A stretch of 64,000 bases of DNA, from contig SMYC01000152.1 in the NCBI GenBank assembly GCA_004356105.1, positions 1 through 64,000 of the forward strand, in the 5' to 3' direction. The notes beneath the pieces were generated by a model. The model was not told where the DNA came from and searched no databases. It worked only from the letters and a program-made list of their open reading frames with translations. This DNA comes from Acidobacteriota bacterium. GTDB taxonomy: Bacteria; Acidobacteriota; Vicinamibacteria; Marinacidobacterales; SMYC01. The position numbers and the translations under genes were made by a program. Positions 49,532 through 57,764 of the stretch are shown here, one piece after another; position 1 is the first letter of the stretch, and each line of letters starts with the position of its first letter.

Positions 49532-49957
49532 CTAGTGCCGCTCGGGCACTTCCACGAATGCTTTCACGCGTATCGTGTGCACGCGCGCCGGGTCGTTCGA
49601 CGCCACGGAAACGCTCTTTTCGATGACGCCCTTGTACTTCCGCGTCTCTAGCGTCACTTCGAGCGTCGTGGATTGGCCGGGGTTTAAAACACGTGTCTTC
49701 GCGATCGCGGCGGTGCAACCGCAGGAGGTGGAGATGCGACGAATCTCGAGAGGCTCGGTACCGACATTCGACACCGTGAATACGTGCAGCAATTCTTGAT
49801 TGGGTTTGACACCGCCAAAGTCGTGATCGCTCGGCTCGATCTCCATACGCGGGCCGCTCTTGTCGTTGTTACGTTGCGCCGCAGAAGTTATGGCCGTCGC
49901 TGTGGCCGCGACGAGTATCAGAATCCCGACGAGGTGCGGAGCTCGGTCGTGTTTCAT
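49532..49957 (-). CDS. DUF1573-family exported protein
   Basis: The 141-residue protein has a signal peptide (LVGILILVAATATAITSAAQ) and one DUF1573 immunoglobulin-like domain (SDHDFGGVKPNQELLHVFTVSN, ISTSCGCTAA, NPGQSTTLEVTL). The paired cysteines of SCGC are typical of the family, whose role is unknown. The ATG overlaps the stop of the small protein gene upstream as ATGA, so it belongs to the sigma factor-STAS operon. Confidence 0.87.
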   Translation of the reverse strand: MKHDRAPHLVGILILVAATATAITSAAQRNNDKSGPRMEIEPSDHDFGGVKPNQELLHVFTVSNVGTEPLEIRRISTSCGCTAAIAKTRVLNPGQSTTLEVTLETRKYKGVIEKSVSVASNDPARVHTIRVKAFVEVPERH

Positions 49958-50280
49958 AGCTTCGATTCGTTGTCCTCGCCCGCCTGACCACTCAGCTTTT
50001 TCATGTAAGCGCTCAGACGTTCATTCTCGTAAGTCACCGTATTCAAAAAGAGGCTTTCGATGAGGTACTGCTTGCGCGTATCTTCGTCCATGCCTTCCAC
50101 GATGTTCACGATCTCGCTCATCATGTCGTCGAACGTCGCTCTGAGCTCTCGTTTGAGCGTTACTTCGCGATAGAGCGACTCCAGTACAAAAAGAAGATCC
50201 CCGTCGAGAGGAATCTCCTGCCCCGTCAACATTTTGACTTTCTTCATCGCTTCCGCCCCGTGCCCGCTACCACGCTTCAA
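49954..50280 (-). CDS. Small helical protein of unknown function in the sigma-STAS operon
   Basis: I do not recognise a family. The 108 residues are charged and mostly helical, with a likely coiled coil around LDGDLLFVLESLYREVTLKR and an acidic centre (IVNIVEGMDEDTRK). There is no signal peptide or membrane helix, so it is cytoplasmic. The TTG at 50280 overlaps the STAS gene stop as TTGA; the ATG at 50247 (MKKVKMLTGQ) after GCGGAAG is an equally plausible start. Its position between a STAS protein and DUF1573 suggests a signalling partner. Confidence 0.6.
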   Translation of the reverse strand: MKRGSGHGAEAMKKVKMLTGQEIPLDGDLLFVLESLYREVTLKRELRATFDDMMSEIVNIVEGMDEDTRKQYLIESLFLNTVTYENERLSAYMKKLSGQAGEDNESKL

Positions 50281-50612
50281 AAACTCTCGAGGGCAGTTTT
50301 TTCGTCCCGGAAGATTTCTATGAAATTGTGAAGACCCGTCATGCTCACCATGGTCTCGACGCGCTCTTGAAGCCCCACGAGCTTGATCGTGCCGGAGCCC
50401 TCGGCGACGGAACGATAGATGTCCATCAGGCAGCCCACGGATGCGCTGTCAATATAGTTGACTTCGCTCAAGTCGATCACGATCTTCTTGGCTCCCGATT
50501 CGACGACCGCCGAGACCTCCGAGAAGAATGAGCTCAGCATGGCGTAGACGAGCCTCTCCTCTTTGACACGAACGATTTTGATGTCATCTTGAGTGTCGAT
50601 TCGAAGATTCAT
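50277..50612 (-). CDS. STAS-domain protein (anti-sigma factor antagonist-like)
   Basis: The 111-residue protein is a single STAS domain, as in SpoIIAA/RsbV, which bind anti-sigma factors when unphosphorylated. The phosphorylation loop reads DLSEVNYIDSASVGCLM; aligned with the SpoIIAA DSSG motif, the phosphorylated Ser appears to be Ala, so control by a serine kinase may be lost. No kinase-type anti-sigma factor is encoded nearby. It lies 6 bp after the sigma factor gene and overlaps the next gene. Confidence 0.88.
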   Translation of the reverse strand: MNLRIDTQDDIKIVRVKEERLVYAMLSSFFSEVSAVVESGAKKIVIDLSEVNYIDSASVGCLMDIYRSVAEGSGTIKLVGLQERVETMVSMTGLHNFIEIFRDEKTALESF

Positions 50613-50618
50613 AATAAG

Positions 50619-51242
50619 TTACCCGTTGATTCCGTTCGCCCTTTTCGAACGGTTTCTCATCGCGACCAGAGCCCGGCCGAGCTCGAGTCGTCCACGATTG
50701 ATCCGGCTCTTCACTGTACCTTCCGGAAGCTCCAATTGTTCCACAATCTCTTGATAAGTCAGTTCTTTGATATCCCTCAGCATGACCGCCTCTCGCAGCT
50801 TGTCAGGCAGACCGGAAAGGGCCTTTAGGAGCATTTCTCGTTTGTCGCGGACCTCGACGGCGCGATAAGGGTCGAAACGCCCGGATGCCATCTCCTCGAG
50901 ATGAACCTCGTGCTGGACGAGGGACTCTCTTTCGCGGCGACCGCTGCGATAGTGGTCGATGCAGTGGTTGCGGCTGACGGAATAGAGCCACGTTCCGAAA
51001 TCGGCATTGGCATCGAACTTGTCCAGCGAGCGGAAGACCCGCAAGAATATTTCCTGGGTCAGATCCTGAGACTCCTCGTAGCGTCCCGTGAATTTATACG
51101 CAATTCCGAAGACGCGGCGGCGGAAACGCCGGACGACTTCCTCCCAGGCCTGCTCTTTGACACTTCCATTGCCGCGGCAGAGCTTTATGAGCTCCCGATC
51201 CTCGAGCTCGCTGACAGAAACAGACTCGCCGGTATCTGGCAA
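50619..51242 (-). CDS. ECF (RpoE-like) RNA polymerase sigma factor
   Basis: The 207-residue protein has sigma region 2 (FGIAYKFTGRYEESQDLTQEIFLRVF, WLYSVSRNHCIDHYRSGRR) and region 4 with the HTH LTYQEIVEQLELPEGTVKSRINRGR. Region 3 is absent, as in ECF factors. The start is TTG, seven bases after AAGGA. The next gene is a STAS antagonist-like protein, an unusual partner for an ECF factor, which is more often paired with a membrane anti-sigma factor. Confidence 0.92.
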   Translation of the reverse strand: MPDTGESVSVSELEDRELIKLCRGNGSVKEQAWEEVVRRFRRRVFGIAYKFTGRYEESQDLTQEIFLRVFRSLDKFDANADFGTWLYSVSRNHCIDHYRSGRRERESLVQHEVHLEEMASGRFDPYRAVEVRDKREMLLKALSGLPDKLREAVMLRDIKELTYQEIVEQLELPEGTVKSRINRGRLELGRALVAMRNRSKRANGING

Positions 51243-51294
51243 TGCGATATCCTTTTGGTGCGTACTATCTCTCTTCGTTTGGCCGAGCGTCCGA

Positions 51295-52110
51295 CTATTT
51301 CTTTGGGAGCTCAGGCCGCCGCGCAGCGACCCATGCGGTGTACCAGAAACATCCCGTATCGAGCGCGGCGCCCTCGAGAAGCTCCTCCAACAAAGGCTCG
51401 GCCCGAAGAAACATTCCCTCGTAATAGAAACGGTCGTAGCTCTTTACGCCTAATCGTGACAAATAATCGAAATAGAGTAGGTTGTCGACCCAGATATAGC
51501 TCTTGCGAGGTATCGAGATCGCATATTCCTCCGGATAGTCGAGATAAAGAGCGGACGGCGTGTGCACGTCGATCTTCCTCGCATAGACCTCGATCAGTCG
51601 TGAATCGAACCGCTCGCGCAATCCGTGCTGCCCTGTCGGCTCGCCATCGCCGTCTTTCGAGACATTGACCGGGACATACATGGCCCCGACATAGCGAGCG
51701 ATCTCGGCGGAATGTAGGACGGCGGCGTCATAATCCGAGCTCTTGAACGCCTCCGTGAGCGCGTGGTAGCTTTCGATCAAACGCCACGGCAAATCCCCGG
51801 ATTCCTCGAGCGCTTCCTCGCCGTATTTGCGAACCGCGAGCTTGCGGTCGACGGGGAGATCTGCAAACGGAAAAGGCTCCAGACGGTCCACTTCGAAGAG
51901 CAGCCGTGGAGGGAATATCGTCGGATCGGTCGCGGTCTCCAGGATAGAGTGTTCTCGATCCTTATAGAACTTCTTGAGGGGCTTGCCGAGGCTGTCAATG
52001 GCCTTCTCCAAAAAGAGCTTGACCCCCTCCTCGCTCCAAGGAAGCCCGATGTCAACACTACCGAGAACGAGCCAAACCGTCACCGTCAGCGCGAGTACAC
52101 GTGTTGTCAT
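51295..52110 (-). CDS. Exported S1/P1-nuclease-like (zinc phospholipase C superfamily) protein with degenerate metal site
   Basis: The ATG at 52110 follows GAGGAG by five bases and begins a signal peptide (MTTRVLALTVTVWLVLGS). The mature part matches bacterial S1/P1-type proteins (LPWRLIESYHALTEAFKSSD..., SAEIARYVGAMYVPVN, GLRERFDSRLIE). In active relatives, as I recall them, the central segment has the form GHY.ADAH.PLH; here it reads ARYVGAMYVPVN, so the His ligands are gone, and the mature N-terminal Trp-Gly is also not seen. It may be a non-enzymatic relative. The product has 271 residues. Confidence 0.72.
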   Translation of the reverse strand: MTTRVLALTVTVWLVLGSVDIGLPWSEEGVKLFLEKAIDSLGKPLKKFYKDREHSILETATDPTIFPPRLLFEVDRLEPFPFADLPVDRKLAVRKYGEEALEESGDLPWRLIESYHALTEAFKSSDYDAAVLHSAEIARYVGAMYVPVNVSKDGDGEPTGQHGLRERFDSRLIEVYARKIDVHTPSALYLDYPEEYAISIPRKSYIWVDNLLYFDYLSRLGVKSYDRFYYEGMFLRAEPLLEELLEGAALDTGCFWYTAWVAARRPELPKK

Positions 52111-52217
52111 TACCACTCCTCGGTCCAAAATCCGCTGCCAAGAGACCGCAGCAGCCCCTCCATTCTACCAGCTACCGTACCAGTACAAAACGCCCCCCTA
52201 ACAGGGGACTTGCCTCG

Positions 52218-52279
52218 CCCAAGCCCGAAGGGCGAAGTTAGGGGGCCTGCCCCGCCGAAGCCCGAACGGCGAAGGCGGG
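52218..52279. repeat. REP-like palindromes overlapping the comF 3' end
   Basis: A complete palindrome at 52251-52279 (CCCGCCGAAGCCCGAA...GGCGGG) is nearly identical to the reverse complement of 6048-6076. A half copy (AAGCCCGAAGGGCGAAG) lies at 52220-52236. The complete copy encodes the last residues of ComF. Confidence 0.75.
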
Positions 52280-53026
52280 AACCCGCGCGATCGTAAGAAC
52301 ATCCACGGCACCGGCACCGGCTCGAAGGAGCGCTCGAGCAGCACTGTTGGCCGTAGCGCCCGTGGTCAGAACATCATCGACCAATAGAAGTTTGCAACCG
52401 GCCATCTTTCGAGGAACGCGGCCGCGGTAAGCGCCTGACACATTGGACTTTCGCGCGGATGCGGAAAGCCCCGCCTGAGGTCGGTTGTCTTTCGTTTTCA
52501 CGAGCAGACGCGGGCGCATCGGAGCCCCGGCGATGGCCGCCACCGCGCGGGCCGCGATCGCCGCTTGATTGAATCCGCGCGCACGCCGCCGCCTCGAAGA
52601 AAGCGGCAGGGGGATGACGGCCGCGTAGTCCTCGAGCTCTCCCGCCCGACACCAACGCTCGGCGGCCAGTCTGCCGAAAAGCGTCCCGAGGCGCGCGCGC
52701 CCGCCGAATTTCAACGCAAGCAGAAGGCGCCGCACACGCTCATCGTAGAGGAGTCCGGCACGCGCCTTGCGGAAGACCCGCTCGCCTCCGCGACACGGCC
52801 CACATAGGCCGGGGGCTACGCTCGCCGCGTAGGGAAGACCACAGGATTCGCAAAACGGTGGCTCGATACGAGGCAGCCCCTCAGTGCAACGCTCGCAGAG
52901 CGGGCTCAAAAGCGGCCGCTGCAAAAGCTCGTGGCACAAGAGACACTGGGCTGGGAACGCGAAAGCGCCGAGCCCGTGAATACCGGCACACACGAGCCGC
53001 TCCAGCCGATCGTATGTAGCGGTCAT
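52238..53026 (-). CDS. comF: ComF-family phosphoribosyltransferase-like protein
   Basis: The 262-residue protein has an N-terminal double zinc-ribbon (CLLCHELL, CERC, CESCGLPY, CGPC) and a PRTase domain with IPLPLSSRRRRARGFNQA and the PRPP loop LLLVDDVLTTGAT. ComF helps bring transforming DNA into the cytoplasm; dprA, another competence gene, lies 10 kb away. The C-terminal residues FAVRASAGQAP are coded by a dispersed palindrome, so the tail is probably acquired. ATG at 53026 or GTG at 53038 may be the start. Confidence 0.9.
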   Translation of the reverse strand: MTATYDRLERLVCAGIHGLGAFAFPAQCLLCHELLQRPLLSPLCERCTEGLPRIEPPFCESCGLPYAASVAPGLCGPCRGGERVFRKARAGLLYDERVRRLLLALKFGGRARLGTLFGRLAAERWCRAGELEDYAAVIPLPLSSRRRRARGFNQAAIAARAVAAIAGAPMRPRLLVKTKDNRPQAGLSASARKSNVSGAYRGRVPRKMAGCKLLLVDDVLTTGATANSAARALLRAGAGAVDVLTIARVPAFAVRASAGQAP

Positions 53027-53078
53027 TGTAGACACCACGACAACTAACGCTCGCGCTCTTTCAACAACGTCGGTGGCC

Positions 53079-54440
53079 CTATGGAGTCGACCAGGTCGGT
53101 GAGGGTGCTATCACGGGCTCGGGCGTATCGACAGTTGGAAGATGCAGGCTCACCGTGCCCCAGCGCCCACAACGCGCGCAGCGCTCCGTCCATTCCGACG
53201 TGCGCCACGCGCAGCTTTCGCAGGCATAGTCCATCATCAGCCCTTCGACCTCGGCGACGAGCAACTTGGTCTTTTTGAGCGCGGCGGAGAGCTCGTTCTT
53301 GCTCTCCAGGATTCGAGCCATATAGAGATGGAACGTAGGCAGACCGCTCACGCGATCCTCGATCATCTGGAACTCCCGGAGCGCCTCGTCGAGCATGAAT
53401 AGCCGATAGTGAAGCTTTCCCAAACAGTAGCGGAGCGGCACCTCATTCTCGCTGAGAACGAGGGCCTGCTTCCACACACCTATCGCTTCTTCCGGCTCCT
53501 CGGCGCGCAAATAGAAATTTTGGAGCGAAGAGAGGAGCTCCGTCGAGCCCGTGAGCTCGTAGCCGCGCTGCCACGTGCCTATCGCTTCTTCCGTCTCGTC
53601 GTTCGCGGCGAGTGCCTCTCCCAAACGGATATAGGCGGGGACAAAGCTCTCATCCTCGGCCAGTATCAAACGAAAGCCGGCGATCGCCTCCTGAGATCGT
53701 CCGGCCGAAAGCTGCGCCACGCCAAGGCCGAGGCGAAGGCCTTTCGCCATGTCCCGCTCGAGCGCACGCTCTTCGTCCGAGACCATGTCCACGAGACGGC
53801 TCTGCAGCGCACTCGCCTCTTCCCACTTCTGATGTCCGACCAGGAGATCCCGGAGTTGTCGGTGCGCCGAGACCGTCGGCAACGGCCAGCCTTCGATAAT
53901 CTGCTCCAGGACGATCTTGGCACGCTCCTCGGCACCGGCGGCGAGATAGACATCCACGAGCGAGTAGAGCGCCACGAGATTATTCGGCGCCACGCGCGTA
54001 GAGCGCTCGAGCGTATCGGCAGCCTCCCGATAGCGCTTGAGCGCTCGAAGACTATCGCCTTTCTTGACAAGCGCGTGCTCGTGCTCGGGTTCGCGCTCGA
54101 GCACGGAATCGAAGCGCTGGAGCGCTTTTTCATGATGACCGTTGACCAAGGCGTCGAGCCCAGCCATGTAGAGCTCCTCGACGGCTTGATGGGCCTCGTC
54201 CACGCGACGCCGGCGGCGATCGCGAGCAAGACGCCGCACCCCTCCCGCGAGGTCGAAAAACAAAATGACCCCGGCACCGATCCCGAAAGCCGCGAGCATG
54301 ACCATCCAAAGCTCGAGCACGACCGGCCGGAAGAACGCGAACTGAACCGTCACATACGCCTCATTCAGGCGAATCGTCGAAACCGCGAACCAGACGAACG
54401 CAAAAACAACGAGCATCGTGAGAAGAGTCCGAGCCCGCAT
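53079..54440 (-). CDS. lapB: LapA-LapB fusion: membrane TPR protein with C-terminal rubredoxin-like domain
   Basis: Two N-terminal membrane helices (LLTMLVVFAFVWFAVSTIRL and VLELWMVMLAAFGIGAGVILFF) form a LapA-like unit, followed by a basic linker, about eight TPR-type repeats and a C-terminal metal-binding domain (CESCAWRTSEWTERCARCGRWGT). The TPR plus rubredoxin-like part is the LapB/YciM layout, which in E. coli recruits FtsH to degrade LpxC; LapA and LapB are separate proteins there. With lpxC only 4 kb away, a role in LPS homeostasis is a reasonable inference. The product has 453 residues. Confidence 0.85.
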   Translation of the reverse strand: MRARTLLTMLVVFAFVWFAVSTIRLNEAYVTVQFAFFRPVVLELWMVMLAAFGIGAGVILFFDLAGGVRRLARDRRRRRVDEAHQAVEELYMAGLDALVNGHHEKALQRFDSVLEREPEHEHALVKKGDSLRALKRYREAADTLERSTRVAPNNLVALYSLVDVYLAAGAEERAKIVLEQIIEGWPLPTVSAHRQLRDLLVGHQKWEEASALQSRLVDMVSDEERALERDMAKGLRLGLGVAQLSAGRSQEAIAGFRLILAEDESFVPAYIRLGEALAANDETEEAIGTWQRGYELTGSTELLSSLQNFYLRAEEPEEAIGVWKQALVLSENEVPLRYCLGKLHYRLFMLDEALREFQMIEDRVSGLPTFHLYMARILESKNELSAALKKTKLLVAEVEGLMMDYACESCAWRTSEWTERCARCGRWGTVSLHLPTVDTPEPVIAPSPTWSTP

Positions 54441-54518
54441 AACAAATGCTAGTCTACCTCCTGAAGCAGAAACCCGAAAGCCAAGGACAGAGCCCTGACT
54501 GCCGACTGCTGAATGATT

Positions 54519-55493
54519 TCAGTCGACCTCATACCTCTTGCGACGCTGCCAAAGCGACTTGCGACTGATCCCAAGAATCTCCGCGGCACGGGTCGTATTC
54601 CCGCCCACATCCCGCAGAACCCGCTCGATATAGCTCTTCTCGACCGCGGCAAGGGTAGGTCGCTTGTGAAGCGTGACACCCCACGTGACGGACGGGCTCT
54701 CGAGAACGTAGGCAGGGATATCGGCTCTCTCGAAAGTCTCACTTTTCGACAATATCGCGCCGTGCTCGACGACGCCCTTGAGCTCCCGTACGTTTCCGGG
54801 CCAAGCGTAAGTCGCGAATAGCTCGAGCGCATCTGGCGAAAATCGTCGCGGCGCGCGGCCTCGGCGCTCGACCTCTTTTTCGAGGAAGTGCTCCGCGAGA
54901 GGAACGATGTCGGCAGGTCGCTCCCGAAGAGGTGGAAGCCGAATCCAGAAAACACCGAGACGATGGAACAGGTCGCGGCGAAAAAGCTCGCGCGTAACAG
55001 CCTCCTCGAGATCGGCGCTCGCGGAAGCGATGAGGCGAGCCTCGAGCTCGACGGGCTCTGTCCCTCCGAGCCGTTCGAATCGACGCTCCTCGACCGCCCG
55101 CAAGAGCTTGGCCTGGTGGAGCGGAGAAAGCTCGCCAATCTGGTCCAGAAACAACGTGCCCTTGCCGGCAAGCTCGAACTTTCCGGCTTTTCGCTGAGCC
55201 GCGCCGGTGAACGCGCCACGCTCATAGCCAAAGAGCTCGCTCTCGAGCAAGCTCCCGGGAATGCTCGGAAGATCGACCGTGACCATGGGAAGCGCGGACC
55301 GCTCTCCCCACAAGTGCAGCGCATGCGCTGCGAGGTCTTTTCCGGTACCGCTCTCCCCGCTCAGAACCACATTGCTTGACGCTGTCGCGAGACGCTCGAG
55401 AAGCCGCACGATTTCCACCATCTGCGGATCGTGGGCGATAATCGTGGCCTCGAGACCAGCCTTAACAGGCTTCGCCCTCGGCGCCTTGGGCAT
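54519..55493 (-). CDS. Sigma-54 enhancer-binding AAA+ activator without N-terminal sensory domain
   Basis: The 324-residue protein is a bare AAA+ domain plus Fis-type HTH (NTTRAAEILGISRKSLWQRRKRY). Walker A is SGESGTGKD and the sigma-54-contact loop is GAFTGA, both intact. Walker B reads TLFLDQIGEL, so the usual catalytic Glu is Gln. The R-finger region DLFHRLGVFWIRLPPLRER is normal. Only about 20 residues precede the AAA+ domain, so it lacks a receiver or GAF domain, like PspF. It is encoded between rsfS and the LapA-LapB gene. Confidence 0.92.
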   Translation of the reverse strand: MPKAPRAKPVKAGLEATIIAHDPQMVEIVRLLERLATASSNVVLSGESGTGKDLAAHALHLWGERSALPMVTVDLPSIPGSLLESELFGYERGAFTGAAQRKAGKFELAGKGTLFLDQIGELSPLHQAKLLRAVEERRFERLGGTEPVELEARLIASASADLEEAVTRELFRRDLFHRLGVFWIRLPPLRERPADIVPLAEHFLEKEVERRGRAPRRFSPDALELFATYAWPGNVRELKGVVEHGAILSKSETFERADIPAYVLESPSVTWGVTLHKRPTLAAVEKSYIERVLRDVGGNTTRAAEILGISRKSLWQRRKRYEVD

Positions 55494-55497
55494 GAGG

Positions 55498-55866
55498 TCA
55501 GCTGGCGACAGCGATCTTTTGCGCGTCGCCCCAGAGGCGTTCGAGGTCGTAATATTCGCGGCTCATCGGCGTGAAAACGTGCACGACGAAATCCATATAG
55601 TCCATCAAGATCCATTCTCCACGCGGAAAGGACTCGACATGCGAGGGCCGCCGCTTCATCGATCGGAGCGACCTCTCCACCTCGTCAGCGATGGACTTGA
55701 TTTGGCGGTGGCTCGTGCCAGTGGCGATCAGAAAGAAATCGGTAAAGCTCGCCAACCCACGTAGATCGAGAACCAGTATATCGGCAGCTTTTTTCTCCTG
55801 CGCCGCGGAAACCGCGGCCTTTAGCTCAGGGTCCAGCGCATTCAAGGTCAACTTAGTCTCGGTCAA
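55498..55866 (-). CDS. rsfS: Ribosomal silencing factor RsfS
   Basis: RsfS binds L14 on the 50S subunit and blocks subunit joining in starvation. The 122 residues have the family motifs ILVLDLRGLASFTDFFLIATG, SHRQIKSIADEV, and WILMDYMDFVVHVFTPMSREYYDLERLWGDA. The start is TTG about ten bases after GAGG. It follows obgE by 31 bp, the common arrangement. Confidence 0.96.
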   Translation of the reverse strand: MTETKLTLNALDPELKAAVSAAQEKKAADILVLDLRGLASFTDFFLIATGTSHRQIKSIADEVERSLRSMKRRPSHVESFPRGEWILMDYMDFVVHVFTPMSREYYDLERLWGDAQKIAVAS

Positions 55867-55897
55867 ATTTGTCGAGCCTCTTTGAATTTAGACAATT

Positions 55898-57291
<1,394 letters not shown>

Positions 57292-57307
57292 TTCTTTTGC
57301 TACCCGA

Positions 57308-57619
57308 CTATCCTTCGATCGCCTCGACCTTCACCGCGGTAAACGACTGCCGGTGGCCGCGCATGCGCTGATACTGCTTACGGCGCTTTTTCTTGAAAAC
57401 GAGAATCTTCTTACCGCGCCCCTGCTCCATGACTTTGGCCGTCACTGAGGCGCCATCGACATAAGGCTTGCCGAGCGCAACCACGCCGTCGCGATTCACG
57501 AGCATGACTTTGTCGAAGCGAACGGTATCGCCAACTTTAGCTTCGAGCTTCTCGATTCTGAGCTGCTCACCGGGAATCACCTTTTGCTGCTTCCCGCCCG
57601 TCTCGATGATTGCGTACAC
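57308..57619 (-). CDS. rplU: 50S ribosomal protein L21
   Basis: The 103-residue L21 has the family start [18 protein letters not shown] and the C-terminal [16 protein letters not shown] rRNA-binding signature. The start codon is GTG, preceded by GGGAGG about ten bases away. It heads the rplU-rpmA-obgE-rsfS unit and has a strong promoter just upstream. Confidence 0.98.
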   Translation of the reverse strand: MYAIIETGGKQQKVIPGEQLRIEKLEAKVGDTVRFDKVMLVNRDGVVALGKPYVDGASVTAKVMEQGRGKKILVFKKKRRKQYQRMRGHRQSFTAVKVEAIEG

Positions 57620-57657
57620 TTTTTAAGATCCTCCCAACCGCTTGCGCAGATCTAACC

Positions 57658-57686
57658 ATTCTAGTGACGGACGAGCCTAATGTCAA
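57658..57686 (-). promoter_or_regulatory. Sigma-70 promoter of rplU-rpmA-obgE
   Basis: On the minus strand a perfect TTGACA (57686-57681) is followed after exactly 17 bp by TAGAAT (57663-57658), one base from the ideal -10. The start site would be about 30 bases before the rplU GTG. It is the best sigma-70 promoter I see in the window. Confidence 0.85.
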
Positions 57687-57764
57687 CGCACGTGGCTATC
57701 AGCTACCCGCTACCCGGCCGCCCACACAGCATGCGTGGGCGCTACGTACTACTAATGCTGCGCC

